Shown here piece after piece: positions 51,345 through 59,796 of a DNA stretch of 64,000 nt; position 1 is the stretch's first letter, and every line of letters begins with the position of its first letter. The DNA comes from Prevotella sp. E9-3 (GTDB lineage: Bacteria > Bacteroidota > Bacteroidia > Bacteroidales > Bacteroidaceae). The notes beneath the pieces were generated by a model. That model was not told where the DNA came from. It made no database searches and was given only the letters and a program-made list of their open reading frames with translations. The position numbers and the translations under genes were made by a program. The stretch is taken from NCBI RefSeq assembly GCF_022024015.1, contig NZ_CP091786.1, positions 2,480,001 through 2,544,000 on the forward strand, read 5' to 3'.

Positions 51345-52106
51345 TTATTGAATTGTGTAACCACCGTCAACAACAATATTCTGGCCGGTAATCCAACGCG
51401 ATGCATCACTCAATAAATAAATACAAGCGTTTGAAATATCACTAGTTTGACCTAAACCAAGTGGATGTTTAGCTTCGAGTAGGGCCCTTTTGTCTGGATC
51501 AGAAATATATGGTTGTCCTGCATTAATAGGAGTTACAACCACACCAGGAGAAATGCAATTGACACGAATCTTTTTCTTTGCATATTCTACGGCCAAAGAA
51601 TGTGAAGCAGAAATTAGAGCTCCCTTCGTCATACTATAAAGTGACTTAGCATTCTCACCAACCACCCCCATAATAGAAGAAAAGAAAATGACACTAGCAC
51701 CATCCTTACTTACATTTTTTATGCTAAGTACCTGTCGAGTTAACTCTATGGTAGAAAACACATTGGTACGAAAGAAATGTTCCTGTTGTTCGACACTCAT
51801 TAATTTTAATGGAAGAATATTAGAGATGCCTGCACAACACACAAGACCATTTATTTGACCTAATTTTGAGACGATATCTGTAACAATAGTTTTTATACTA
51901 TCAGTACTTGTCAAATCAAAGATTACTTTTAGATGTTTTTCACCTTCCATTTGATTTAATGTCTCATTTAGGCGTTCCTCATTTCTGCCAATAATAGCTA
52001 CCTTTGCCCCCATTCGACTACAATCGATGGCACACTGCCGTCCTATGCCACTACTGGCACCTGTTACGATAATCGTCTTGCCTTCAAGTGAGAATGGATT
52101 AAACAT
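51345..52106 (-). CDS. Short-chain dehydrogenase/reductase, FabG-like
   Basis: A 253-residue classical SDR: VTGASSGIGRQCAIDCSRMG, CCAGISNILPL, the catalytic Ser in VIFFSSIMGVVGEN and Tyr-Lys in YSMTKGALISA. The end ASRWITGQNIVVDGGYTIQ is typical of FabG. It stands directly behind a ketoacyl-ACP synthase and an ACP gene (one-base overlap), so it probably reduces the ketoacyl group on the ACP rather than a sugar. This assignment is by neighbourhood. Confidence 0.88.
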   Translation of the reverse strand: MFNPFSLEGKTIIVTGASSGIGRQCAIDCSRMGAKVAIIGRNEERLNETLNQMEGEKHLKVIFDLTSTDSIKTIVTDIVSKLGQINGLVCCAGISNILPLKLMSVEQQEHFFRTNVFSTIELTRQVLSIKNVSKDGASVIFFSSIMGVVGENAKSLYSMTKGALISASHSLAVEYAKKKIRVNCISPGVVVTPINAGQPYISDPDKRALLEAKHPLGLGQTSDISNACIYLLSDASRWITGQNIVVDGGYTIQ

Positions 52107-53257
52107 TAGTCTTTCTGTGGTTTTGTTTCTGACTCTTCTGATTCTTTTTCAATAGGAGTATAGTCACGACGGAGAAATTCATCAACAGGCTGACCTTTTT
52201 CAACTTCTACGATATCGGATATCTTTGTATCAACAAATGGAACAATTCCTGTAGCCCACGTCATACCTACTCCAAAAGCACTTAACAAAAGTGTTTTCTG
52301 ACCATTTAGTTTCCCTTTCAACTCACTAACGATAGTCAAAGGAACTGATACAGAGGATGTATTTCCAAACTTCTCAATAGTGTGAGGAATCTTTGTGGTA
52401 TCAAGTTTCATCTTCTTCGCAATATACGAATTGATGAAATTGTTAGCTTGATGAAAAACAATATAATCTAACTCTTCCGTTTTAGTATTAGCGAACTCAA
52501 GAGTTTGCTTGATATCACGAGGGATTTCACGAATTACAAAGTTAAACACATCGCCACCCTTCATATACCCCTGTTCGTCACTACGCATATTTCCATACTC
52601 GTCAACTACCTTTTCCTTTAAAGTTTCTGGTGTGGACATATGACGGTAACCACCTGCCTTAATCATTATCAAGTCTGCACGAGAGCCATCAGAATTCATT
52701 GAAAGAGTAGTTGTTCCAAATTTAGAATCTCGCTCCACCAAAGCAGCTACACCTCCGTCTCCAAATATAAATGCACTACGACGATCACGAGGGCCATATA
52801 CCTTACTACGAGTTTCACCATCCAAGATAAGAGCTTTCCTAATATTTCCAGTCTGCATCATACTAAAGACTACAGACATGCCATAGAGAAATGCCGAGCA
52901 TCCGAGGTTCACATCAAATGCAATACAACTATTTTTTAGTCCAAGACGATGTTGCAATGTGATGCTTGTTGCTGGCATACGATAATCTTGAGTTTGTGAG
53001 ATAAATACTAGCAGGTCAATCTCTTCCCTATCGATTTCGTTGTCTGCAAATAATTTCTGTGCAGCTGCAAAACATAAGTCAGATGAGCAAGTCTCGCTGT
53101 CTGCAAACCTGCGTTCAAATACACCAACTTTGTCTACTACTTCCTTTACTTGGTCAGCAGGGAAGAACTCGGTATATTCGTAATTGTTTATCACCTGTTT
53201 TGGAACTGCACCAGCCATTGCTGTTATACCAATTCCCTTAAAACTTAATATTGCCAT
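52106..53257 (-). CDS. 3-oxoacyl-ACP synthase III family (FabH-like)
   Basis: A 383-residue thiolase-fold condensing enzyme. The catalytic Cys lies in VNLGCSAFLYGMSVV, the His in VFHQANNFINSYI and the Asn in EKFGNTSSVSVPL, the triad of KAS III. It is about 60 residues longer than housekeeping FabH. It joins an acyl-CoA with a malonyl-ACP, or another ACP-bound unit, to begin a short chain. With the ACP gene before it and the SDR behind it a small acyl-building unit appears. Its product may be used to decorate the polysaccharide. Confidence 0.9.
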   Translation of the reverse strand: MAILSFKGIGITAMAGAVPKQVINNYEYTEFFPADQVKEVVDKVGVFERRFADSETCSSDLCFAAAQKLFADNEIDREEIDLLVFISQTQDYRMPATSITLQHRLGLKNSCIAFDVNLGCSAFLYGMSVVFSMMQTGNIRKALILDGETRSKVYGPRDRRSAFIFGDGGVAALVERDSKFGTTTLSMNSDGSRADLIMIKAGGYRHMSTPETLKEKVVDEYGNMRSDEQGYMKGGDVFNFVIREIPRDIKQTLEFANTKTEELDYIVFHQANNFINSYIAKKMKLDTTKIPHTIEKFGNTSSVSVPLTIVSELKGKLNGQKTLLLSAFGVGMTWATGIVPFVDTKISDIVEVEKGQPVDEFLRRDYTPIEKESEESETKPQKD

Positions 53258-53259
53258 TT

Positions 53260-53484
53260 TTAAGCAATTGCAATGTTATACAAATCTTGAAGAGTGTTTG
53301 CGCTCTCTATTTGAGCCTGTGTTAGTTCTTTACCGAACTCTTCGTCATAGAATGCAATAAGAAGCATTACAGACAATGACGACCACTCATCTAATTCACG
53401 AAACTCGGTTTCTGCTGTTAAAGCCTCTACGTTATCAACTTCAATTGCTTCTGCAAACTTCTCAATAAATTCTTTAATTTCCAT
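53260..53484 (-). CDS. Acyl carrier protein
   Basis: A 74-residue acidic protein. The Ser that carries the phosphopantetheine arm lies in ELDEWSSLSVMLLI, the place of the usual DSL motif; it reads W-S-S-L, with Asp replaced. The helices around it fit ACP. It is the first gene of the long minus-strand operon and precedes the ketosynthase by two bases. It serves as carrier for the acyl group made here, not as housekeeping ACP. Confidence 0.88.
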   Translation of the reverse strand: MEIKEFIEKFAEAIEVDNVEALTAETEFRELDEWSSLSVMLLIAFYDEEFGKELTQAQIESANTLQDLYNIAIA

Positions 53485-53502
53485 AACTAATGATTCTATA
53501 AG

Positions 53503-53580
53503 TTAATAATTATTTTGCTTAAATAAATCGACGTAGGCATTACAGCCACAGCAATCTACTTTATTTTGGATATTTATCAT
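53503..53580 (-). pseudogene. Fragment of an Fe-S protein gene 5' end
   Basis: An ATG at 53580 opens MINIQNKVDCCGCNAYVDLF and stops six codons later. The intact Fe-S gene begins MIDIKDKKDCCGCNACYDAC. DNA similarity covers about 50 bases (GCATTACAGCCACAGCAATC against GCGTTACAGCCGCAGCAATC). It is a leftover of a second Fe-S/FrhB gene that preceded the operon, or a trace of recombination in which a new head was placed before the old genes. Confidence 0.7.
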
Positions 53581-53695
53581 ATATGTAACTGTTTAACGGA
53601 TAGGTCCACTATTTTTGAACTTTTAATTTTTTGAGAGAAATAAACACCTTTCCTCCACATAATGATTTTTTATATACCTGCTTTACGGCAGTATT

Positions 53696-53869
53696 TCATT
53701 TCTTCTTTACAATAGTGGCATTATCTGCAGCCTTTCTCAAAACATCTGCTTCTTGACGCGAAAACACCACTGCCTTAATTACATGATGTTGACCACCATA
53801 GGAAATCTTAATAGAACCACCGGACCTAGCCCTGGTGGTAGGTTGTGCCTTAATTACTACTACTTTCAT
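53696..53869 (-). CDS. Small basic hypothetical protein, 57 residues
   Basis: The frame MKVVVIKAQPTTRARSGGSI, then KISYGGQHHVIKAVVFSRQE, ends ATIVKKK. It is too short for routine gene calling. It begins inside the last codons of the GAF-like gene, in another frame, with 20 bases overlap. Composition (basic, strand-then-helix) is protein-like and the third-position pattern fits its neighbours. I do not recognise it. Confidence 0.5.
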   Translation of the reverse strand: MKVVVIKAQPTTRARSGGSIKISYGGQHHVIKAVVFSRQEADVLRKAADNATIVKKK

Positions 53870-54728
53870 TAGTCATTAATTTACTCATTTCATCAATAAT
53901 TGGGCATAGTTCAGCAGCCATCCCCCTCAATATATCCTTATCAACAGGAATATTGAAAGTATGTATATTCTTACTGTCTATGCACAAGAATCCCCGTAAG
54001 TTTATCTGACTCTGGGAATTACTGTTTAGAGGAATGATTGGTACCACAATCGTAGACTTATATTTTAATGGCCATGAAAACCACCTAACAATGTAATCAG
54101 GGATAAGGGGTATCTTCTTTACTTTCCAATTATTGAGTCTGCTATTTCTGTAATCAGATTCCTTAATCAGATTAGCAGAATGGAAAAATGATGTATCTTC
54201 TAAATCACTATCTATATTGTTATAAATGAAACTAAAATCTGAATTGGCTTCCATTGTATGCTCAGTTTTATCAGCAGAGCCTGTCTTTCTATTATGAGCA
54301 TTTGAATACAAATCTCTTGCCTGTGTAATAAGAATGGCATTACCCGAGCCATTGTCGCTTAACAGTTTTACACTTGCGCCAATTCTATGCCCCTTAAGCA
54401 GGGTAAATATAGTAGATATTGACTCACAATATGTCACTAAATAATTGGTGCCCATTTGCACATCAGAGATGGTTAAATTTCTAATTTGAGCATTCGCTGT
54501 ATTTAACTCAGCATAAAGATTTGCGTACTTCTCTTTTATTCTAAACTTGTGAGCATACCACCAATCATGCAATAACGATATAAGCAATAATACGCCTAAG
54601 ACAATAATGGCCACAATTGCCTCAACAGTCTTCTGATAAAAACAAAGACTAATAATAGAGGCAACGCTTCCTAATATCGATAGTAGAAGTACAACATAAT
54701 CTGTTATGAACTTAAGTATCCTATTCAT
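53850..54728 (-). CDS. Membrane-anchored protein with GAF-like domain
   Basis: A 292-residue protein. Two hydrophobic segments (about 10-30 and 34-56) anchor it; a short coiled stretch (IKEKYANLYAELNTANAQI) follows. The rest, with SVKLLSDNGSGNAILITQARD and STIVVPIIPLNSNSQ, then LRGFLCIDSK, has the strand order of GAF sensor domains. It is read behind a GxxExxY remnant and an Hsp90-like ATPase, so these three may have belonged to one system. Ligand and output are unknown. Confidence 0.6.
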   Translation of the reverse strand: MNRILKFITDYVVLLLSILGSVASIISLCFYQKTVEAIVAIIVLGVLLLISLLHDWWYAHKFRIKEKYANLYAELNTANAQIRNLTISDVQMGTNYLVTYCESISTIFTLLKGHRIGASVKLLSDNGSGNAILITQARDLYSNAHNRKTGSADKTEHTMEANSDFSFIYNNIDSDLEDTSFFHSANLIKESDYRNSRLNNWKVKKIPLIPDYIVRWFSWPLKYKSTIVVPIIPLNSNSQSQINLRGFLCIDSKNIHTFNIPVDKDILRGMAAELCPIIDEMSKLMTNESSSN

Positions 54729-54747
54729 AGATAATGGATAAGCAGAT

Positions 54748-55041
54748 TTATAAATTGTTTACTCTTCTATATATTGACTTTGAGATGTCGGTTGTTTTGA
54801 AGTTGACTAATAATCCGAGCTTCTTTCCCGTAAGTTTCAAATAGGTCATTAACTGTGAGAAGAATACCTCTGGAATATTCGCAACTGCCTTGAGTTCTAC
54901 AATTACTTTATCATCAACCAGCATATCGATACGATATGCATTTGGTATTGTCACACCTTCATAAACCAGAGGTAAAGTAACCTGCGTTTTGACATCACAT
55001 CCCATCTTCTCCAATTCTATTCGCAATGCAATCTCATAAGC
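54748..55041 (-). pseudogene. GxxExxY gene lacking its 5' part
   Basis: After the stop codon of the ATPase gene the same frame goes on AYEIALRIELEKMGCDVKTQ, which is the region just after the family motif (GLLExxYExALxxEL). The first 30 or so residues are lost. A 92-codon frame from TTG at 55026 holds IPNAYRIDMLVDDKVIVELK, the nuclease-like core, and LMTYLKLTGKKLGLLVNF. The cut falls exactly at the ATPase stop. An intact relative is at 23698. Confidence 0.7.
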
Positions 55042-57627
55042 TCAGTATAAGAAACCAAAATCAACCTTCTTAAAGACGGTATCCTGTAAAGCCTTCCTAA
55101 AAACATCTTTATCAACCTTCTCCAATATATCCCTACTGTAATATGAATCCTTATTAAAAAAACGATTAAAATCGGCATCATCATATGCGTTATTTACTAT
55201 ACAGCCTTCCACTTCAGATGACAAAAGGGAAACTAAACGACGCGTATAATCTTCCTTACGATCCAATAAAGATTCTAAATAATTTGCAATAGGAGTAGTA
55301 TTATCTATGAAATACCCAATATTTGTTACATATACATTAAAATCGCCATCTTTAGGAAACTCAACTTGTGAATTTCTCTTCTGAATAAACATTCTTGAGC
55401 TATAATAGGATCTGGAGTTAGAAATCATTATCATATGCCAATTGTTCACATCTCTCTTCCAATGCATAGAAACACTCTTACCGATACTTGCAAGTTCAAT
55501 TTTATCTACCTGGTACATGTCAAGAAACAAATCGTCAACATGATTCCTAAAGTGATAGTCTGCATAAATAGTCTTTTTCTCACGAGCAGCTTCTTTATTT
55601 AAAGATTCTATCACTTTTTGGGGGGATATATTACTACTTGACAATTCCGCAGCCAAATTAACCGCAGAAGAATATATTTGACTGTTTTCAGTCCAAATTT
55701 CATCAGGTAAACTATCCAAATCTGTAATATTACAGTTCTCACCGTTATCCACATAAATACATGGACTCTTCCGTAACATCTCATCAAATAATTCAGTATT
55801 CGCTAATTCTACAGAAGAGTTCTTATGCCACAATCTATCAATTGAAAGTGAAGCTCTTCTCAATATAGAGAATGAGGACTCCGTGAATTTAGATTTCTTA
55901 CCTTCTTCAACACACTCTTTTAAATATGAAGAATATATGAATCTATACATATCACTTAGTTGATGACCTTCTTCAAGTCTGTCTCGTGCGACATTTGTTG
56001 AAGGAGAATTCCAACCAACACAGTCAATCATAGCAATAAGACCTCTATTGTCAAAACCTGGGGTTTCATCTATCACCTTAATGCCTTCCACACAACAACC
56101 GATTAGCGCATTTTCATCTGAAGAGATATTGGAATCTTCATAGAAACTACTATTCCCCAAATAGGTATTCTTCTTCATCAAAATACGAAAACTCAATCCT
56201 TCCTGTTCATATTTTGCAAGATGATACAAATTATCATTGACATTGATTCCCATTTTTTTTAGAGAAGAACTCATTGCTTCGTCAATATCCCTATATCCTA
56301 TAGAGACCTCTCGTCCATCTATTGATAGGGTAACCTTACATCGAGGGATAATTATCCACTTTCTTAGATATTGTTCTATGTCTTCTTCTTTTACCGAAAC
56401 ATCGTCACGTAGTTTTAAACTGAATGTTGTACCATGTTTTCCATCAACAATATCAGAGGAAGGACCATCATGCCTTAATATATACTCCCCTTCAAGTTGT
56501 CTTATCTTGACAAGATGGACTCTATTTTCTTTATGATGGCATGTTGTTATATTAATTTCATCACTTACCATAAAACAAGTGAGGATACCTATGCCAAATC
56601 GACTAATGGGATGGAAATCAGGATGCTCTTTCTTGAATTTTTCTGAATGATAATTTGAAACTCCAACACGAAACAAATAATTTCTTATCACCTCCTCATT
56701 CATACCAACTCCATTATCGGCAACTATCAACTCACGTTTATTACTATCCCAAGAGATACTAACCTTGGGTTCATAAACTTTACTTGATTCTTTAGTCCCC
56801 GTGGTCATTAATCGAACAGCATCTATTGCATTCTGAGTGAGTTCTCTAAATACTACACTTGCATTGCTGTATAATGTATGACCTATAAGCAGTTTTAGGA
56901 TATTATCCTTATCCAATTCGAACCTGAGTTTTTCCGCACTGAAGTGTATAGTCCGAATCTTATCCCTATCAATCCCATCCCATGGAAAAGTATACTTGTC
57001 GTTATTTCTTTTTGACGAATCACGACATATCTTATTCGTTTCTATCAATTCTTTCTGAGCATAATCCAAATACTGGTTGAAATGTAAATATGCGTCATCA
57101 TCACTAAACTCGGCTCTTACCTCAAACAGATGAGCCTCTTTGTTTGGATCTACGTTATTATCTTTGTCACGTTCTTGTTTAGGTAAAATACAATTGACCG
57201 CCCGTTGCTTCACCCACTCCCTTCTACTATACGCATTTTTGGGTGATATTAAAAGAAAGTCAACATTGGGAGTCCGTTCGGATGTAACATGCAAAAGATC
57301 TGCTGTTCGTAGAACCGCTGCACAATAGATTAGGTTTACCTTCGTACTCTCATCTTGATTATACTGAATGTCAGCATCCTCTGTATTGAATACATCCAGA
57401 ATTTTTTCTTGATGTGATTTACATAAACGAGCTAAATCCATTCGAAATTTTGGATCAACTTTTGATAAGATGCCTGATAGTAATTTTCCTATAGGATTAT
57501 TATCTTCATTAGAATTTTCTACAGAAGATATCCAATTAAAGACTCTGTCACCATGATGTTTTCTAACGTAATCCTGATATATTGCTTTATCACGATTCTC
57601 ATTTTTAATGGGTATGTAATGGGAAAT
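55042..57627 (-). pseudogene. HD-CE type Hsp90-like ATPase gene, 5' end lost
   Basis: The open frame from 57627 has 862 codons; the first ATG is at 57441 and gives 799 residues. A GHKL (Hsp90-like) ATPase fold is clear: FRELTQNAIDAVRLM (N box), LIVADNGVGMNEEVIRNYLF (G1) and SRFGIGILTCFMVSDE (G2), then HGTTFSLKL. Before it, DYVRKHHGDRVFNWI and MDLARLCKSHQEKI match the later half of the HD domain that precedes the ATPase in HD-CE proteins; the first half, with the metal-binding HD, is missing. Upstream codons are open to a TAG at 57628. Known relatives act in defence or signalling systems. It is probably inactive or altered. Confidence 0.7.
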
Positions 57628-58079
57628 CTAAATGTGATTTTCTTGTTTTGTCGGGAGATAAATGGCGAGAAAAAAAATTTTTGCTTAGTGACAAATCCGC
57701 GTAAAAAGCTGAAAAACAGAATGTTTACGGAAGTCGAATCCTAAAATGATAAATGCAGACGTAAATGTCATCCCGGAGAAAGGGCTCAAATGAAAGTAAA
57801 GACATGTGGTTAAAAGTAAACCAAAAAAGTCTGATGAAATTTGAAGGGGTTTTTACCCGGTTTTCTGGTCATTTTGGCATGTTTTACCTCGAAGTTGGGC
57901 GTTAAAAAACATTAACGGCAAAAACTCCGACAGGGAATGCTCTGCGCCATAGCGAAAATGGCCGTTTTAGGGGCATTTGGGACAGAAAAAGTAATCTTTC
58001 CTTACAGAATTGTGGGATTGGTGCGTTTTTACTTGTTCCCATATATGGTTACTTGTAAAATGGTCGATTTTCGCCAAAA
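57628..58079. other. Non-coding junction between degraded group and recombinases
   Basis: This 450-base stretch separates the minus-strand genes from the plus-strand recombinases. It holds no frame I can support (a 63-codon frame at 57553 has no protein-like features). It is likely the boundary of the mobile region, since the ATPase gene is cut at its left side. No clear direct repeat marking an attachment site was found by eye. Confidence 0.5.
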
Positions 58080-58145
58080 TTCGGCTCTCAGGCCCTGAAA
58101 AGGTAAATTTGCAGAAAATTAAAAAAATCAGCGGGTAAATCCGCT
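58080..58145 (+). promoter_or_regulatory. Recombinase promoter and leader hairpin
   Basis: TTCGG at 58080-58084, 19 bases, and TAAATTTG at 58104-58111 fit the Bacteroidetes promoter with one mismatch in the -33 box. Between the presumed start point and the ATG lies the small inverted repeat AGCGG GTAAAT CCGCT (58130-58145), which may be an operator or a leader hairpin. Confidence 0.55.
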
Positions 58146-58160
58146 ATAAAATTGACTTAT

Positions 58161-59741
58161 ATGGCTACAATAAAGTATGAGGTGCTGAAGCACAACATGA
58201 GAAAGGACAAGACGTGGAACGTCGTCATCAGGGTCACGCACAAAAGGGTGATGAAATACATCCCTACTACGGTGTTTGTCACCCGTGACGAACTGACCTC
58301 GTCTTTCAAGATCAAGAACTTTCAGAAGAAGGAGAAATGTGAGGACATCCTCCGCATCTACCGTAAACGTATCGAGGAGGAGAACCTGGAGTTCAACGAC
58401 ATGACTGCCGATGAACTTGTAAGGAGAATCACACGCAAAGACATTGTCAAGCCAACCTTTGTTGACTTCGTGGACTATTACCAGAAGTGGATAAAGACTC
58501 ATGAGGATGAAATCAAGGGTATGGGTAACTACAAGACTGCCCTCAACTCGTTCATCAAGTTCATGGGACGTAAGGTTATCGACTGCAATGAGATTACGGT
58601 AAGACTGATGGAGTCCTATGTACGCTGGCTTGGTGACAGGCATCGTGCGGCCAACCTCTACTGTATATGTATCAAGCGCGTATTCAATGAGGCCCGCGAG
58701 ACCTACAATGACAACCTCGACGGTGAGGAGATCATCAAACGCTCACTAGAGTTCTTCGACCCTCCTGTTCATGTATGTACGGAGAAACGTGCCATTTCCC
58801 TGGAGCATCTGAGGGCTTTGGCTGCCATCCCTGATGAGGAGCGCTCGAATTCAAGCCGCAATGTGGCTCGTGACGTATTCCTTATCTCATTCATGATGAT
58901 GGGGGCCAACAGCATTGATATCTTCTCATGCAAATGGGATGGCGAGGGAAACATTACCTATGACCGTGCCAAGACAAAGGACAGGCGACCTGACCATGCC
59001 CGCATCGTCATCAAGCCGCATCCGCTGCTCATGCCTCTTATCAAGAAATATGCGTCTGTATTGGACAAAAAGGAAAGGTATGTGTTCCGTTTCAACCGGA
59101 TGTACAGAAATCCTGCCGATTTCAGCTATAACCTGAACCGAGGCATGAAGGAGGTTGGAAAGGAGATTGACGAGGAAGGTCTCACTTTTTATGCCGCAAG
59201 ACATACGATGGCGACCATTGCCTTCAATGAAACCGATATTGACAAGATGACCATACACGACATGCTGAACCATCAGCTGCCTGTGTACAAGATAACGGAT
59301 ATCTATATCAAGAAGGACTTCCGCAAAATTAATGAGGCAAACTTCAAGCTCATTGACTTTGTCTTCAATGACATGGAAAAGGAAAAGTCTGGCACTCATC
59401 AGGACAAGCATCAAGGTGGTGCCTTGTTGACTGGCGACTTCCTGACGAATGTTGTTGATACGGTTGTGGACATCACTTGGCAGTTGACTCCACAGGACAT
59501 CAACACCAGAAAGTCATGGAATGTGGAGATCAAGGTAGCATACAAGGGGCAGAGCAAGCTTATCGGAACATCGATATTCGTTTCGGAGAATGATGTTTCT
59601 GAGGATGGCCAGCTCACCAACGAATATCTTGTAAAACGTTGCGAGGCTCTTGTCAATTCCTGTAAGGAGCGTATCAGCAGGCTTGACTTGAAAGCTGCCC
59701 AGTATGACATCAATGACTTGGTCAACAAGCTATTGTCATAG
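58161..59741 (+). CDS. Tyrosine recombinase 1, with arm-binding-like domain at both ends
   Basis: The start is the ATG at 58161 (MATIKYEVLKHNMRKDKTWN). Residues 15-95 form an arm-type DNA-binding domain, about 105-200 a SAM-like core-binding domain (FVDYYQKWIKTHEDEIKGMG) and about 220-400 the catalytic domain, with LLMPLIKKYASVL, FYAARHTMATIAF (box II R-H) and ITDIYIKKD (Tyr nucleophile). The box I Arg is not in its usual place (MMGANSIDIFSCKWD), as in other Bacteroidetes enzymes. From about 451 to the end, KSWNVEIKVAYKGQ, TSIFVSENDVS and EALVNSCKERIS mirror the N-terminal KTWNVVIRVTHK, TTVFVTRDELT and EDILRIYRKRIE. The last 110 residues thus look like a second arm domain, which is unusual. 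Confidence 0.9.
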   Translation: MATIKYEVLKHNMRKDKTWNVVIRVTHKRVMKYIPTTVFVTRDELTSSFKIKNFQKKEKCEDILRIYRKRIEEENLEFNDMTADELVRRITRKDIVKPTFVDFVDYYQKWIKTHEDEIKGMGNYKTALNSFIKFMGRKVIDCNEITVRLMESYVRWLGDRHRAANLYCICIKRVFNEARETYNDNLDGEEIIKRSLEFFDPPVHVCTEKRAISLEHLRALAAIPDEERSNSSRNVARDVFLISFMMMGANSIDIFSCKWDGEGNITYDRAKTKDRRPDHARIVIKPHPLLMPLIKKYASVLDKKERYVFRFNRMYRNPADFSYNLNRGMKEVGKEIDEEGLTFYAARHTMATIAFNETDIDKMTIHDMLNHQLPVYKITDIYIKKDFRKINEANFKLIDFVFNDMEKEKSGTHQDKHQGGALLTGDFLTNVVDTVVDITWQLTPQDINTRKSWNVEIKVAYKGQSKLIGTSIFVSENDVSEDGQLTNEYLVKRCEALVNSCKERISRLDLKAAQYDINDLVNKLLS

Positions 59742-59796
59742 ACAGTATATAATATATGTACGCGCGAAAGTAATAGTTAATATCATAACAACGATT

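Noticed and set aside
57553..57744. 63-codon plus-strand frame in the junction region
   Set aside because: Partly antisense to the ATPase remnant, hydrophobic then polar without any conserved pattern.
57628..58080. Attachment site core of the mobile region
   Set aside because: No tRNA end and no matching direct repeat could be located inside the window.
53485..58160. Invertible promoter controlled by the recombinases
   Set aside because: Tandem recombinases near capsule loci can invert promoters in Bacteroides, but no pair of inverted repeats around a promoter was found by eye upstream of the ACP gene.
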